Numbered from the stretch's first letter, positions 35,003 through 44,164 are shown. The stretch is DNA of 64,000 nucleotides from Nonomuraea ceibae (GCF_019396325.1 NZ_JAHKRO010000032.1:1-64000); one strand, 5' to 3'. Notes: generated from the sequence alone by a model not told the origin. Made by a program: numbers and translations.

Positions 35003-35889
35003 GTTCCGTCTTGGAGGCCCGCGGGCTGGGCAAGCGATACGGCAGACGCTGGGCGTTACGCGAGTGCACCATCGACATCCCCGACGGACACGTCGTCGGG
35101 CTGGTCGGGCCCAACGGAGCCGGCAAGACCACGCTGCTGAAGCTGGCCGGCGGCCAGCTTCAGCCGACGACCGGCGGGCTCTCGGTGCTGGGCGGCCGGC
35201 CCGCCGCCGGGCCCGCGCAACTGGCCAAGGTCGGCTTCGTCGCCCAGGACACCCCCGTCTACGCCGGGCTGAGCGTCGCCGAGCACCTGCGGCTGGGCGC
35301 CCGGCTCAACACCGGCTGGGACGCCGCGATGGCGCGCGAGCGGATCGCCCGGCTCGGCCTCGACCCCGCCCAGCGCGCCGGCCGGCTGTCCGGCGGCCAG
35401 CGCGCCCAGCTCGCCCTCACCCTCGGCCTGGCCAAGCGGCCCGAGCTGCTGATCCTGGACGAGCCGGTCGCCTCGCTCGACCCGCTGGCCCGCCGCGAGT
35501 TCCTGCAAGGGCTGATGGAGGCGACGGTCGAGCACGAGCTCAGCGTCGTGCTCTCCTCCCACCTGGTCTCCGACCTGGAACGGACGTGCGACTACCTGAT
35601 CGTGCTGGTCGACTCCCGGGTCCGGATCGCGGGGGAGGCCGAGCGGCTGCTGGCCACCCACCACCGCCTCACCGGCCCGCGCCGCGACCCCGGCACGCTG
35701 CCCGCCGACCAGCACGTCGTCTCCGCCCGGCACACCGACCGGCAGAGCACGTACGTCGTCCGCACCGGCCGGCCGATCCTCGACCCGGCGTGGACGGTCA
35801 GCCGGCTCACGCTGGAGGACCTGGTCCTGGCGTACATGGACGATTCCACCGCCGCCGGCCCGCGGCCCGCCCTGGAGGTGCGGCGATGA
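34999..35889 (+). CDS. ABC transporter ATP-binding protein (YtrB-like)
   Basis: 296 residues with Walker A GPNGAGKTT (about 37-45), signature LSGGQRAQL, Walker B LLILDEPVASLDP and switch His in LSSHLVSDLE. A C-terminal domain of about 70 residues (ending VLAYMDDSTA) is typical of YtrB-like ATPases controlled by YtrA. GTG start overlaps the regulator's stop, and its own stop overlaps the permease start (ATGA 35886-35889). It powers the permease at 35886. Confidence 0.9.
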   Translation: MSSVLEARGLGKRYGRRWALRECTIDIPDGHVVGLVGPNGAGKTTLLKLAGGQLQPTTGGLSVLGGRPAAGPAQLAKVGFVAQDTPVYAGLSVAEHLRLGARLNTGWDAAMARERIARLGLDPAQRAGRLSGGQRAQLALTLGLAKRPELLILDEPVASLDPLARREFLQGLMEATVEHELSVVLSSHLVSDLERTCDYLIVLVDSRVRIAGEAERLLATHHRLTGPRRDPGTLPADQHVVSARHTDRQSTYVVRTGRPILDPAWTVSRLTLEDLVLAYMDDSTAAGPRPALEVRR

Positions 35890-36935
35890 TCTGGCTCACC
35901 TGGCGGCAGTTCCGCGGCGCGGCCCTGATGACGTCCGCCCTGCTCGTGGCGCTCGCCGCCGTCCTGGCGCCGACCGGCTCGCGGCTGGCCGCCGACTACG
36001 CGGCCGGGCTCGCCGCCTGCGCGCCCGGCGCGGAGTGCCTGCACTTCTACGACCGGTTCTTCGACGCGTACCGGATGCCGTTCCTGGCCGGCACCCTCGT
36101 GGTCCTGATCCTGCCCGCTCTCGTCGGCCTCTTCTGGGGGGCGCCGCTGATCACCCGCGAGCTGGAGGCCGGCACCCACCTGCTGGTGTGGAACCAGGGC
36201 ATCACCCGCAGGCGCTGGCTGGCGGTCAAGCTGGCCCTCACCGGCCTGGTCGCGGCCGCCGCCGCCGGGGTCAGCGGGCTCGCGGTCACCTGGTGGTCGG
36301 GCCCGCTCGACCAGTCGGCGCCGGAGGGCTTCGCGCTCATGGACCCGCTGGTGTTCAGCGCGCGCGGCATCCTTCCGCTCGGGTTCGCGGCCTTCGCCTT
36401 CGTCCTCGGCGTGAGCATCGGCATGCTCGTCAAGCGGACGCTGCCCGCGATGGCGCTCACGCTGCTCGTCTTCACCGCGGTCCAGGTCGCCATGCCGCTG
36501 CTGGTCAGGCCGCACCTGATGCCGCCGGTCACCTCGACGTTCGACCTCGCCCAGGAGAACGTCGACATGTTCGGCGTGCGCCGCGACGGGCTGACCACGG
36601 TGACCCTGACCCAGGCGATCCCCGGGCACACGGGGGCGTGGGTGCTGTCGAGCGAGCTCATCGACGGTTCGGGCCGCACGCTGGCCGCGAGCGGTGACGA
36701 GGCGGTCGTCCACGGCGTCTCCGTCACGTCCGGGCCCTGCGGGACACAGCAGGCGCGGCAGGGCCCGGGGGCCTGCCTGGCCGAGCTCAGCCGGCTCGGC
36801 TACCGGCAGCGGGCCGCCTACCAGCCCCTCGACCGCTTCTGGGCGCTGCAGTGGATGGAGACCGGCATCTACGCGCTGCTCACCGCCGCCCTGACGGGGC
36901 TGTCCTTCCGGTGGGTGCGGAGGCGCCTGTCATGA
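35886..36935 (+). CDS. ABC transporter permease with large extracytoplasmic loop
   Basis: 349 residues. Transmembrane helices lie at about 14-32, 70-92, 112-135, 160-182 and 190-208, then a loop of about 100 residues with two Cys (SGPCGTQQ, GPGACLAE) precedes a final C-terminal helix ending RWVRRRLS. The two cysteines could form an extracellular disulfide. It resembles ABC-2 permeases of YtrA-type operons. ATGA overlaps join it to both neighbours. The proteins encoded downstream are surface lipoproteins, so export or sensing at the envelope is likely. Confidence 0.8.
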   Translation: MIWLTWRQFRGAALMTSALLVALAAVLAPTGSRLAADYAAGLAACAPGAECLHFYDRFFDAYRMPFLAGTLVVLILPALVGLFWGAPLITRELEAGTHLLVWNQGITRRRWLAVKLALTGLVAAAAAGVSGLAVTWWSGPLDQSAPEGFALMDPLVFSARGILPLGFAAFAFVLGVSIGMLVKRTLPAMALTLLVFTAVQVAMPLLVRPHLMPPVTSTFDLAQENVDMFGVRRDGLTTVTLTQAIPGHTGAWVLSSELIDGSGRTLAASGDEAVVHGVSVTSGPCGTQQARQGPGACLAELSRLGYRQRAAYQPLDRFWALQWMETGIYALLTAALTGLSFRWVRRRLS

Positions 36936-38365
36936 CGGCCAGGACAGCGGCCGCCGGGCTCGCCCTGCTCCTGGCCGCCACCGCGTGCACGGCGCCCGCG
37001 CCGCCGCGCGGCCAGGGCGGCACGGGCGGCACAGCGGCCGGGACCGCCTGCGAGCGGCCCGCGGGCCCGCCCGCCGCCGAGACGGCCACCACGATCGACG
37101 TCATCGAGCAGGCGTACTTCTGCATCCTCGGCTCCTACTACGGCGGCGCCGCCCTGGACGCCCGCTCGCTGCTGACCGCCGGGTTCGCCGCGCTGGCGCG
37201 TGAACTCGACCGCCACGGCCGCGACCTGCCCGAAGCCACCATGCCCGCGCTGACCGGCGACCGGAAGGCCGACTGGGCCGCGTTCGAGACCGCCTTCCGG
37301 AAGATCACCGGCCAGGTCCCCGGGCTGGGCGACCAGCCGGCCGTCGTCACCCTGGAGGCCATCGTGGCCAGCCTCGGCGACAACCACGCCCGCTGGACGC
37401 ACGGCCTCGCCCGGCCGCCGGGCCACTACGACGGCGACGGCTACGGCCTGGGCCTCCAGGCGAGCGCCGACGGCCCGCAGGTGCACGGCAACCCAGCCGC
37501 CGCCGTGCCCCCGCTGTTCGTCACGGCCGTGCACGGCGGCGCGGCGCGGGCCGCCGGGCTGCGGCCCGGCGACGTGATCGAGTCGATCGACGGATCGGCC
37601 CCGTTCATCGGCGGGAAGGCCACGGCCGCGATCGCCGCCCTGTACGAGCCCTACCCCCGGGCCCGGCCGGTCCGGCTGAGCCTGCTGCGGGAGGGCACCG
37701 GCCGCCGCTGGAGCGTGACGCTCAGGCCCGGCCTCTACCAGCGGGACCTGGCCGAGCTGCAGGTGGTGCGGTCGAGGCTGCTGAACGACGACGTCGCCTA
37801 CGTACGGGTGGCCGGGTTCGCGCCCGACTCGGCGAACCGGGCGCTCAGGGCGATCGCGCGGCTGCGCGCGGGCCGGACGCTCGCCGGTGTCGTGCTGGAC
37901 CTGCGCGGCAACGGCGGCGGCAGCCCGGACGAGGCGGTGCGGCTGGTGAGCGCGTTCGCGCACGGCCAGGTCACCGCCTACCAGTGCGCGGGCGACGGCC
38001 GGTGCGAGACGTCGCGCACCGACGACACCGTCGAGCTGGTCGGCCTGCCGCTGGTCGTGCTCGTCGACCGCAGCTGCGCCTCGGCGTGCGAGCACTTCAG
38101 CTCCGCCGTCAAGGCCCTGGGCGCGGGGCGGCTGGTCGGCACCAGGACCGCCGGGGTGATCTCCGGCCCGGCGCAGGCGTACCGGCTCGGCAACCACACC
38201 ACGCTGAGCCTGCCGGGCAAGCGCCATCTCGGGCCGCGCCGCGAGGTGATCGACCGGATCGGCGTGCCGCCCGACCACTACGCGCCCCTGACCCCGCGCG
38301 ACGCCGCCGCCGGGCGCGATCCCGCGCTGGCGCAGGGCCTGCGCCTGTTGAGGGAGGCCTCATGA
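36932..38365 (+). CDS. S41-family peptidase lipoprotein
   Basis: 477 residues. A signal peptide ends in LLLAATAC, so Cys19 is a probable lipid anchor. A PDZ-like region (GAARAAGLRPGDVIESIDG, about 205-225) is followed by the S41 tail-protease core: VAYVRVAGFAPDSANRALRA, LAGVVLDLRGNGGGSPDEAV, and the catalytic Ser in LVVLVDRSCASACEHFSSAV near 382. The usual KTxGKG lysine motif reads GTRTAGVISG here, so the dyad differs from CtpA and is closer to tricorn/IRBP-like S41 members. ATGA overlaps join it to the permease and to the lipase-like gene. Confidence 0.85.
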   Translation: MTARTAAAGLALLLAATACTAPAPPRGQGGTGGTAAGTACERPAGPPAAETATTIDVIEQAYFCILGSYYGGAALDARSLLTAGFAALARELDRHGRDLPEATMPALTGDRKADWAAFETAFRKITGQVPGLGDQPAVVTLEAIVASLGDNHARWTHGLARPPGHYDGDGYGLGLQASADGPQVHGNPAAAVPPLFVTAVHGGAARAAGLRPGDVIESIDGSAPFIGGKATAAIAALYEPYPRARPVRLSLLREGTGRRWSVTLRPGLYQRDLAELQVVRSRLLNDDVAYVRVAGFAPDSANRALRAIARLRAGRTLAGVVLDLRGNGGGSPDEAVRLVSAFAHGQVTAYQCAGDGRCETSRTDDTVELVGLPLVVLVDRSCASACEHFSSAVKALGAGRLVGTRTAGVISGPAQAYRLGNHTTLSLPGKRHLGPRREVIDRIGVPPDHYAPLTPRDAAAGRDPALAQGLRLLREAS

Positions 38366-39489
38366 GAGCGATCCTGGCGGCGCTCGCCGTCGTCACGCTG
38401 GCGACCGCGTGCGGCGCGCCCGCCCCGCCCCGGACGGCCGCCGCCCCGGCCCCGCCGGCCGGTCCCGCCACGCTGCCCGCCCCCACCGGCCCGCACCGGG
38501 TCGGCACCAGGACCATGTACGTGGAGGACGACTCCCGCCCCGACCCCTGGGATCCCGACGCCCGGACCCGGCGGCTCAAGGTCACGCTGTGGTACCCGGC
38601 CGAGCGGCGGGACGGGGAGCCAGCGCCGTACATGACGCCGAAGGAGTCGGAGCTCAACCTGAAGGGCGGCCGGATCGCGGGCGTCCCGTACGACCTGCTG
38701 AGCCGGACGCGGACGCACGCCGTCAAGGACGCCGAGCCGGCGGGGCGCGAGCTGCCGCTGGTGGTGCTGTCGCCCGGCTTCACCAAGCCGGTCAGCCTGC
38801 TCACGTCGCTGGCCGAGGACCTGGCCAGCCGGGGGTACGCGGTGGCGGGGATCGACCACACCCACGAGAGCTACGCGACCACGTGGCGGGACGGGACGGT
38901 CGCGGAGTGCCTGGCCTGCGACAGCGACACCGACCCCGGCTTCGGCGCCCGCGTGGTGCGCGGCCGGGCGGCCGACGTGTCGTTCGTCCTGGACCGGCTG
39001 GCGGACACCGGGCTGGTCGATCCGGGCAGGATCGCGATGGCGGGCCAGTCGATCGGCGGGGCCGCCGCCCTGGCGGCCATGGTGACGGACCCCCGGGTAC
39101 GCGCCGGGATCGACCTGGACGGCAGCACCTACGCCAGGATCCCCCGGGGCGGGCTCGCGCGGCCGTTCATGTTCGTCGGCACCCCGCAGCACGGGCCCAG
39201 CGGCGGCGACGGCTCGTGGGACCGGGACTGGAAGCTGCTGACCGGGTGGAAGCGCCGGCTCGTCGTGGCCGGGGCGGAGCACCAGTCGTTCACCGACGGG
39301 CCGGTGCTGACGGCCGCCTTCGGCGTCAAACCCGCCACCGGGATCATGGCGGCGGGGCGCGCCGTGGAGCTCACCCGCACGTACGTGGCGGCCTTCCTCG
39401 ACCGGCACCTGAGGGGCACGCGGCAGCCGCTGCTGGACGGGCCGTCGCCGCGACACCCCGACGTCACGTTCGGCAAGGAACGCGCCTAG
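38362..39489 (+). CDS. PAF-acetylhydrolase-like alpha/beta hydrolase lipoprotein
   Basis: 375 residues with a signal peptide ending TLATAC (Cys17), so probably a surface lipoprotein. The alpha/beta hydrolase core has LPLVVLSPGF, the nucleophile elbow MAGQSIGGAAALAA near residue 229, a D in GIDLDGSTY and a His in AGAEHQSFTDG. The layout recalls type II PAF-acetylhydrolase/lipase proteins that act on phospholipids or polyesters. It is the last gene of the five-gene YtrA operon, joined by ATGA (38362-38365). Confidence 0.82.
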   Translation: MRAILAALAVVTLATACGAPAPPRTAAAPAPPAGPATLPAPTGPHRVGTRTMYVEDDSRPDPWDPDARTRRLKVTLWYPAERRDGEPAPYMTPKESELNLKGGRIAGVPYDLLSRTRTHAVKDAEPAGRELPLVVLSPGFTKPVSLLTSLAEDLASRGYAVAGIDHTHESYATTWRDGTVAECLACDSDTDPGFGARVVRGRAADVSFVLDRLADTGLVDPGRIAMAGQSIGGAAALAAMVTDPRVRAGIDLDGSTYARIPRGGLARPFMFVGTPQHGPSGGDGSWDRDWKLLTGWKRRLVVAGAEHQSFTDGPVLTAAFGVKPATGIMAAGRAVELTRTYVAAFLDRHLRGTRQPLLDGPSPRHPDVTFGKERA

Positions 39490-39512
39490 GACCGGACCTG
39501 ACCAGGCGCCGG

Positions 39513-40205
39513 TCACGGCAGCAGGTGGCGCCAGCGTTCGGCGGACTCCAGGACGTCGAGGCTGATCCGCTCCAGGAAGGCGCCGCCGTGGGCGAGGCGG
39601 CGTCCGACGGGCGTCTCGGGGCCGAAGCTCTCGCCCGCCTGCTTGGCGGTCTCCGCCGCGTGGAGCGTCTGCCACGCGCTGGTCACGATCGCCTGGTACC
39701 AGGCGTCGTCGTCGACCACGTAGACGTCGCGGCGGCGTTGCGGATCGCGCTCGCGCCTGATCAGCCCCTGCTGGATCAGGTAGCCGACGGCCAGGGAGAC
39801 CGAGGCGGGGCTGACCTTGAGCCGGTCGGACAGCCCGGCCGAGGTGAGCCTGCCCTCGTCGCTCAGCCACAGGGCGATGAGGACGCGGGCCATCATCCTG
39901 GGCAGCCCCATCGCGACCGCCATCTCGACGACGGTGTCCTCGGCCTGGGCGGCCCGGCCGGCGTCGCCGTCGGCCGATCCGGCGGACCGGGGAGCGGCGT
40001 GGGGGCCGCGCCGGGCCCGCCGCTCGGTCGCCCGGTGGGCCTGCTCGGGCCGGTAGGCGGCGGGACCGCCGTTGCGGGCGATCTCCCGGCTGATCGTCGA
40101 GGTCGGCCGGTCGAGCCGCCGGGCGATCTCGGCATAGGGCAGCCCCTGGGCGAGCCCGGCCGAGATGCGCTGCCGGTCCCGCTGGGTCAAGCGTCCTCCA
40201 GGCAT
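39513..40205 (-). CDS. GbsR/MarR-like regulator with N-terminal IS30-type HTH
   Basis: About 230 residues made of two DNA-binding modules. The N-terminus has an HTH_38-type motif (LTQRDRQRISAGLAQGLPYA, EIARRLDRPTSTISREIARN), the kind found in IS30 transposases. After a linker comes a GbsR/MarR winged helix (TSAGLSDRLKVSPASVSLAV, GLIRRERDPQRRRDVYVVDD). This fusion occurs in some actinobacterial regulators. ATG 40205 is the start nearest the HTH; ATG 40235 is in frame. It diverges from the P450-ABC operon and probably controls it. TTGCA/TGCAA elements recur in the gap. Confidence 0.83.
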   Translation of the reverse strand: MPGGRLTQRDRQRISAGLAQGLPYAEIARRLDRPTSTISREIARNGGPAAYRPEQAHRATERRARRGPHAAPRSAGSADGDAGRAAQAEDTVVEMAVAMGLPRMMARVLIALWLSDEGRLTSAGLSDRLKVSPASVSLAVGYLIQQGLIRRERDPQRRRDVYVVDDDAWYQAIVTSAWQTLHAAETAKQAGESFGPETPVGRRLAHGGAFLERISLDVLESAERWRHLLP

Positions 40206-40315
40206 GCCGTCAGTATTGCGTTCGCCGCCATCCATTGCAACAAGTCGGTGCATTCGCCCCCATTGTCATTGCACCAGTTTCACGGCTCTGACCTGTGCAA
40301 GTACAATCCGATTGA

Positions 40316-40345
40316 TTGACAGCATTTCCGAACGCAACGTAGCTT
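40316..40345 (+). promoter_or_regulatory. Sigma-70-type promoter of the P450 operon, leaderless
   Basis: -35 TTGACA (40316-40321), 18-bp spacer, -10 TAGCTT (40340-40345). The ATG at 40353 is 7 nt after the -10 box, where transcription should begin, and no ribosome site precedes it, so the mRNA is probably leaderless. Confidence 0.65.
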
Positions 40346-40352
40346 TCAATGT

Positions 40353-41570
40353 ATGTCGAACACGTACTATCGCGATGAGCCGGTCGCCCCGTCCCTGGAC
40401 CGCGCGCCCGGCTGCCCCTTCGATCCCGCCCCCGCGCTCACCGCCCTGCGCGCCGAGCGGCCGATCGCCCGCCTGGCCACGCCCGAGGGCGCGCCCGGCG
40501 TGTGGCTGGCCACCGGCTACGGGGCGGTCCGGCAGATCCTCGCCGACCCGCGCTTCAGCTCCCGCTACGAGACCCTGTACCACCCGCTGATGGGCGGGCA
40601 CCTGCCGCCGGCCCCCGTCGGCGACCTGACCGGCATGGACGCCCCCGAGCACACCCGCTTCCGCAAGCTGCTCACGGGCCGGTTCACCGTCCGCCGGATG
40701 AACCTGCTCACCGAACGGGTCACCGAGCTCACCCGCGAGCGGCTCGACGTCATGGAACGGCAGGGGCCGCCCGCCGACCTGCTCGACGTCTTCGCCCGGC
40801 CCGTCCCCGCGCTCATGATCTGCGAGCTGCTCGGCGTCCCGTACGAGGACCGCGACCGGTTCCAGGACCAGACGCGGACGCTCGCCGACGCCGGGACGGC
40901 GGAGGCCGCCGAGGCCCAGTACACCGCGTTCGCCGAGCTCGGCGTGTACCTGCGGGAGCTCGCGCTCGCCAAGCGCGCCCAGCCGACCGACGACCTCCTC
41001 AGCGACCTGGCGCGGGGCGGCGAGCTGGACGACGACGAGCTCGGCGGCGTGGCCGCCTTCCTGCTCAGCGCCGGGCTCGACACCACCGCCAACATGCTCG
41101 CGCTCGGCACCTACGCCCTGCTGCGCAACCCCGCGCAGCTCGCCGCCCTGCGCGCCGACCCCGGCCTGATCGGCGGCGCCGTCGAGGAGCTGCTGCGCTA
41201 CCTGTCCATCGCCGCCCTCGGCATGCGCGGCGTGCGGGAGGACGTCGAGCTCGACGGCGTCCAGCTCAAGGCGGGCGACACGGTCGTCGTCGCGCTCGAC
41301 GTCGCCAACCGGGACCCGGCCAAGTTCCCCGACCCCGACCTGCTCGACCTGCGCCGCGCCACCGCCGGGCACCTCGCGTTCGGCCACGGCGTGCACCAGT
41401 GCCTCGGCCAGCAGCTCGCCCGCGTCGAGATGCGCGTCGCCTTCCCCGCGCTGCTCGCCCGCTTCCCGGGCCTGCGCCTGGCCGTGCCGGAGCACGAGGT
41501 GCGGACGCGCACCGACCCCACGCAGGTGCAGGGCGTCATCAGCCTGCCCGTCACCTGGGACCGGAGGTGA
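40353..41570 (+). CDS. Cytochrome P450
   Basis: A 405-residue soluble bacterial P450. The I-helix motif is FLLSAGLDTTANMLA near 240, the K-helix ExxR is EELLRYL, and the heme-binding loop FGHGVHQCLGQQLARVEM has the axial Cys350. It resembles CYP105/107-type enzymes that oxidise drugs or natural products. Ferredoxin and reductase partners are not nearby. It is the first gene of an operon with a DrrA/DrrB-type exporter, which suggests modification and export of a toxic compound, or of a product. Confidence 0.93.
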   Translation: MSNTYYRDEPVAPSLDRAPGCPFDPAPALTALRAERPIARLATPEGAPGVWLATGYGAVRQILADPRFSSRYETLYHPLMGGHLPPAPVGDLTGMDAPEHTRFRKLLTGRFTVRRMNLLTERVTELTRERLDVMERQGPPADLLDVFARPVPALMICELLGVPYEDRDRFQDQTRTLADAGTAEAAEAQYTAFAELGVYLRELALAKRAQPTDDLLSDLARGGELDDDELGGVAAFLLSAGLDTTANMLALGTYALLRNPAQLAALRADPGLIGGAVEELLRYLSIAALGMRGVREDVELDGVQLKAGDTVVVALDVANRDPAKFPDPDLLDLRRATAGHLAFGHGVHQCLGQQLARVEMRVAFPALLARFPGLRLAVPEHEVRTRTDPTQVQGVISLPVTWDRR

Positions 41571-41575
41571 GCGCG

Positions 41576-42508
41576 GTGGCGGACGCCGCCATCTCGGTGA
41601 CCGGGCTGCGCAAGGCGTACGGGCCGCACCGCGTCCTGGACGGCATCGACCTCACCATCCCGCAGGGCACGATCTTCTCCCTGCTCGGCCCCAACGGCGC
41701 GGGCAAGACCACCACGGTGCAGATCCTGTCCACGCTGATCAAGGCCGACGCCGGCGAGATCCGGGTGGCGGGGCACGACCTGGCCGCGGAGCCCGACAAG
41801 GTGCGTGCCGCGATCGGCGTCACCGGCCAGTTCTCGGCCGTGGACGGCTTCCTCACCGGCGAGGAGAACCTGCGGCTCATGGCCGACCTGCTCCACCTCG
41901 GCCGCGCCCGGGGCCGGGCACGCGCCCGCGACCTGCTGAAGCGCTTCGGCCTCACGGAGGCCGCGGGCAAGCCGGCGGCCACCTACTCGGGCGGCATGCG
42001 GCGCAGGCTCGACCTGGCGATGACGATGGTCGGCACGCCCCGGCTCATCTTCCTCGACGAGCCGACCACCGGCCTGGACCCGCGCAGCCGCCGCACGATG
42101 TGGCAGATCGTCCGCGACCTGGTCGAGCAGGACGGCGTCACCATCTTCCTGACCACGCAGTACCTGGAGGAGGCCGACGAGCTGGCCGGCCGCATCGCCC
42201 TGCTCAGCCAGGGCGGGCTGGTCGCCGAGGGCACTCCGGACGAGCTCAAGCGGCTGGTGCCGGGCGGCCGCGTGGTCGTGCGTTTCGCCGACGCCGACGG
42301 CTACCGCAGGGTGGTCCCGCACCTGGGCGCCTCCTCGCGCAACGACGCGACGCTGACCGCACAGATCCCCAACGAGGGCGGCGTCAGGACGCTGAAGAAG
42401 CTGCTCGACTGGCTGGACGACCAGGCCGTCGAGGTCGCCGAGCTGACCGTGCACAGCCCGGACCTGGACGACGTCTTCCTCACCCTCACCAAGGAGCCCG
42501 CCCGATGA
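41576..42508 (+). CDS. Daunorubicin-resistance-type ABC transporter ATP-binding protein (DrrA-like)
   Basis: 310 residues with Walker A GPNGAGKTTT, Q-loop VTGQFSAVDGFLTGEENLRL, signature YSGGMRRRLDLA, Walker B LIFLDEPTTGLDPRSRR and the DrrA-specific TTQYLEEAD segment. The C-terminal region ends VHSPDLDDVFLTLT as in DrrA. GGAGG at 41563-41567 lies 8 nt before GTG 41576, so this start is preferred over GTG 41567, which would overlap the P450 stop. Its stop overlaps the permease start by ATGA. Confidence 0.92.
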   Translation: MADAAISVTGLRKAYGPHRVLDGIDLTIPQGTIFSLLGPNGAGKTTTVQILSTLIKADAGEIRVAGHDLAAEPDKVRAAIGVTGQFSAVDGFLTGEENLRLMADLLHLGRARGRARARDLLKRFGLTEAAGKPAATYSGGMRRRLDLAMTMVGTPRLIFLDEPTTGLDPRSRRTMWQIVRDLVEQDGVTIFLTTQYLEEADELAGRIALLSQGGLVAEGTPDELKRLVPGGRVVVRFADADGYRRVVPHLGASSRNDATLTAQIPNEGGVRTLKKLLDWLDDQAVEVAELTVHSPDLDDVFLTLTKEPAR

Positions 42509-43263
42509 ACGCGGTCGTCGACTCGGTCACGATGCTGCGCCGCCAGGTCAAGCACATCTGGCGCTACCCGACGCTGATCATCACGTTCGCGGCCGTGCCC
42601 GTGGTGTTCCTGCTGCTGTTCGTCTTCGTCCTGGGCGGGACGATGGGCGTGGGCATCGGCGGCGACCGGGCCGCCTACACCGGCTACCTCACTCCCGGCA
42701 TCTTGATCATGACGGTCGCGGCGGCCGCGCAGGGGACCGCGATCTCGGTGGCCACCGACATGACCGAAGGCATCATCGCCAGGTTCAAGACGATGGCCAT
42801 CGCCCGGGTCTCGGTCCTGACCGGGCACGTGCTCGGCGCGATGGTGCAGACGTTCATCGCGATGGCGGTGGTGCTGCTGGCGGCGCTGCTGATCGGCTTC
42901 CGTCCGGCCGCCTCGGTGCTGGACTGGCTCGGCGTGGCCGCGGTGCTGGCGATGTTCACCTTCGCGATCACCTGGCTGGCGGTGGCGCTCGCGCTGATGT
43001 CCAAGAGCGTCGCCACGGCCAGCAACCTGCCGATGCCGCTGATGATGCTGCCGTTCCTGGGCAGCGGCTTCGTCCCGCCGGAGTCGATGCCGGCCGGGCT
43101 GCGCTGGTTCGCCGAGAACCAGCCGTTCACGCCGGTGATCGAGTCCCTGCGCGCGCTGCTGGACGGGCGCGCGCCGGGGGCGAGCCTGGCGCAGGCGGCG
43201 GTGTGGAGCGCGGTCATCGCGCTGACCGGCTACCTGCTGGCGCGGCGGCTCTACAACCGCTAG
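42505..43263 (+). CDS. ABC-2 type permease (DrrB-like)
   Basis: 252 residues with six transmembrane helices (first LIITFAAVPVVFLLLFVFVL) and the DrrB family motif FLGSGFVPPESMPAGLRWFA, followed by NQPFTPVIESLRALL. It pairs with the DrrA-like ATPase (ATGA overlap 42505-42508) as a drug exporter. The operon ends here; the next gene is convergent 10 nt away. Confidence 0.92.
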   Translation: MNAVVDSVTMLRRQVKHIWRYPTLIITFAAVPVVFLLLFVFVLGGTMGVGIGGDRAAYTGYLTPGILIMTVAAAAQGTAISVATDMTEGIIARFKTMAIARVSVLTGHVLGAMVQTFIAMAVVLLAALLIGFRPAASVLDWLGVAAVLAMFTFAITWLAVALALMSKSVATASNLPMPLMMLPFLGSGFVPPESMPAGLRWFAENQPFTPVIESLRALLDGRAPGASLAQAAVWSAVIALTGYLLARRLYNR

Positions 43264-43273
43264 CCCGCGCGGG

Positions 43274-44164
43274 TCACAGGTGGATGGCGGTCTCGCTCGT
43301 CACGCGCGACAGCTTCTCCGGGTTGCGCACGTAGTACAGGCCGGTGACCAGGCCGTGCTCGACCCGTACGGCCAGGACGCCGTCGAGCTCGCCGTCGAGC
43401 CGGATCAGCATCGCGGGGCCGCCGTTGACCTGCGCCGGTTCGAGCGACATCGCGGCGCCGAACCTCTTCAGGCCGGTGGCGAAGACGCGGACGACCCGCT
43501 CGGCGCCGCGCACGGGCCGCAGCAGCGCCTGCTTGACGCCGCCGCCGTCGCTCAGGACGACGACGTCGGGGGCGAGGATGTCGAGCAGCCCCTGCAGGTC
43601 GCCCGTCTCGACCGCGCGCCGGAACGCCTCCAGCGCGCCCCGGATCTCGGCGGGCGAGGCGTCGCCGCGCGGCCGGCGGGCGGCCACGTGGGAGCGGGCC
43701 CGGTGGGCGATCTGCCGCACGGCGGCCGCGCTCTTGCCCACGGCGTCGGCGATCTCGTCGTAACCCACGTCGAACACCTCGCGCAGCACGAACACCGCCC
43801 GCTCGGTCGGCGTGAGCGTCTCCAGCACCAGCAGCATCGCCATCGACACGCTGTCGGCCAGCTCCACGTCCTCGGCCACGTCGGGCGCGGTCAGCAGCGG
43901 CTCGGGCAGCCACGGCCCGACGTAGGACTCCTTGCGCCGGCCCAGGGCGCGCAGCCGCATCAGCGCCTGCCGGGTGGTGATCTTGACCAGGTAGGCGCGC
44001 GGGTCCTGCACGACCCCGAGGTCGACGCCCGCCCAGCGCATCCAGGTCTCCTGCAGCACGTCCTCGGCGTCGGCGGCGGAGCCGAGCATCTCGTACGCGA
44101 CCGTGAACAGCAGGTTGCGGTGGGCGACGAACGCCTCGGTGGCGGGATCCGCGCCGCTGGACAT
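43274..44164 (-). CDS. ECF41-group RNA polymerase sigma factor
   Basis: 296 residues: region 2 (LLFTVAYEMLGSAADAEDVL, QETWMRW), region 4 (LTPTERAVFVLREVFDVGYD) and a SnoaL/NTF2-like C-terminal domain. ECF41 markers GPWLPEP in the linker, DGGGVKQ and VRNPEKL are present. AGGAG lies 6 nt before ATG 44164; ATG 44191 is in frame but lacks a ribosome site. Its promoter is TGTCACA-N16-CATC, divergent from a similar one serving the SDR at 44315. It is the nearest sigma factor to the ECF41-type promoters at 45.6 kb. Confidence 0.92.
   Translation of the reverse strand: MSSGADPATEAFVAHRNLLFTVAYEMLGSAADAEDVLQETWMRWAGVDLGVVQDPRAYLVKITTRQALMRLRALGRRKESYVGPWLPEPLLTAPDVAEDVELADSVSMAMLLVLETLTPTERAVFVLREVFDVGYDEIADAVGKSAAAVRQIAHRARSHVAARRPRGDASPAEIRGALEAFRRAVETGDLQGLLDILAPDVVVLSDGGGVKQALLRPVRGAERVVRVFATGLKRFGAAMSLEPAQVNGGPAMLIRLDGELDGVLAVRVEHGLVTGLYYVRNPEKLSRVTSETAIHL

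Noticed and set aside
39900-40205. IS30 transposase fragment because of the IS30-like HTH
   Set aside because: The HTH is in frame with an intact GbsR winged helix, with no DDE domain or terminal repeats.
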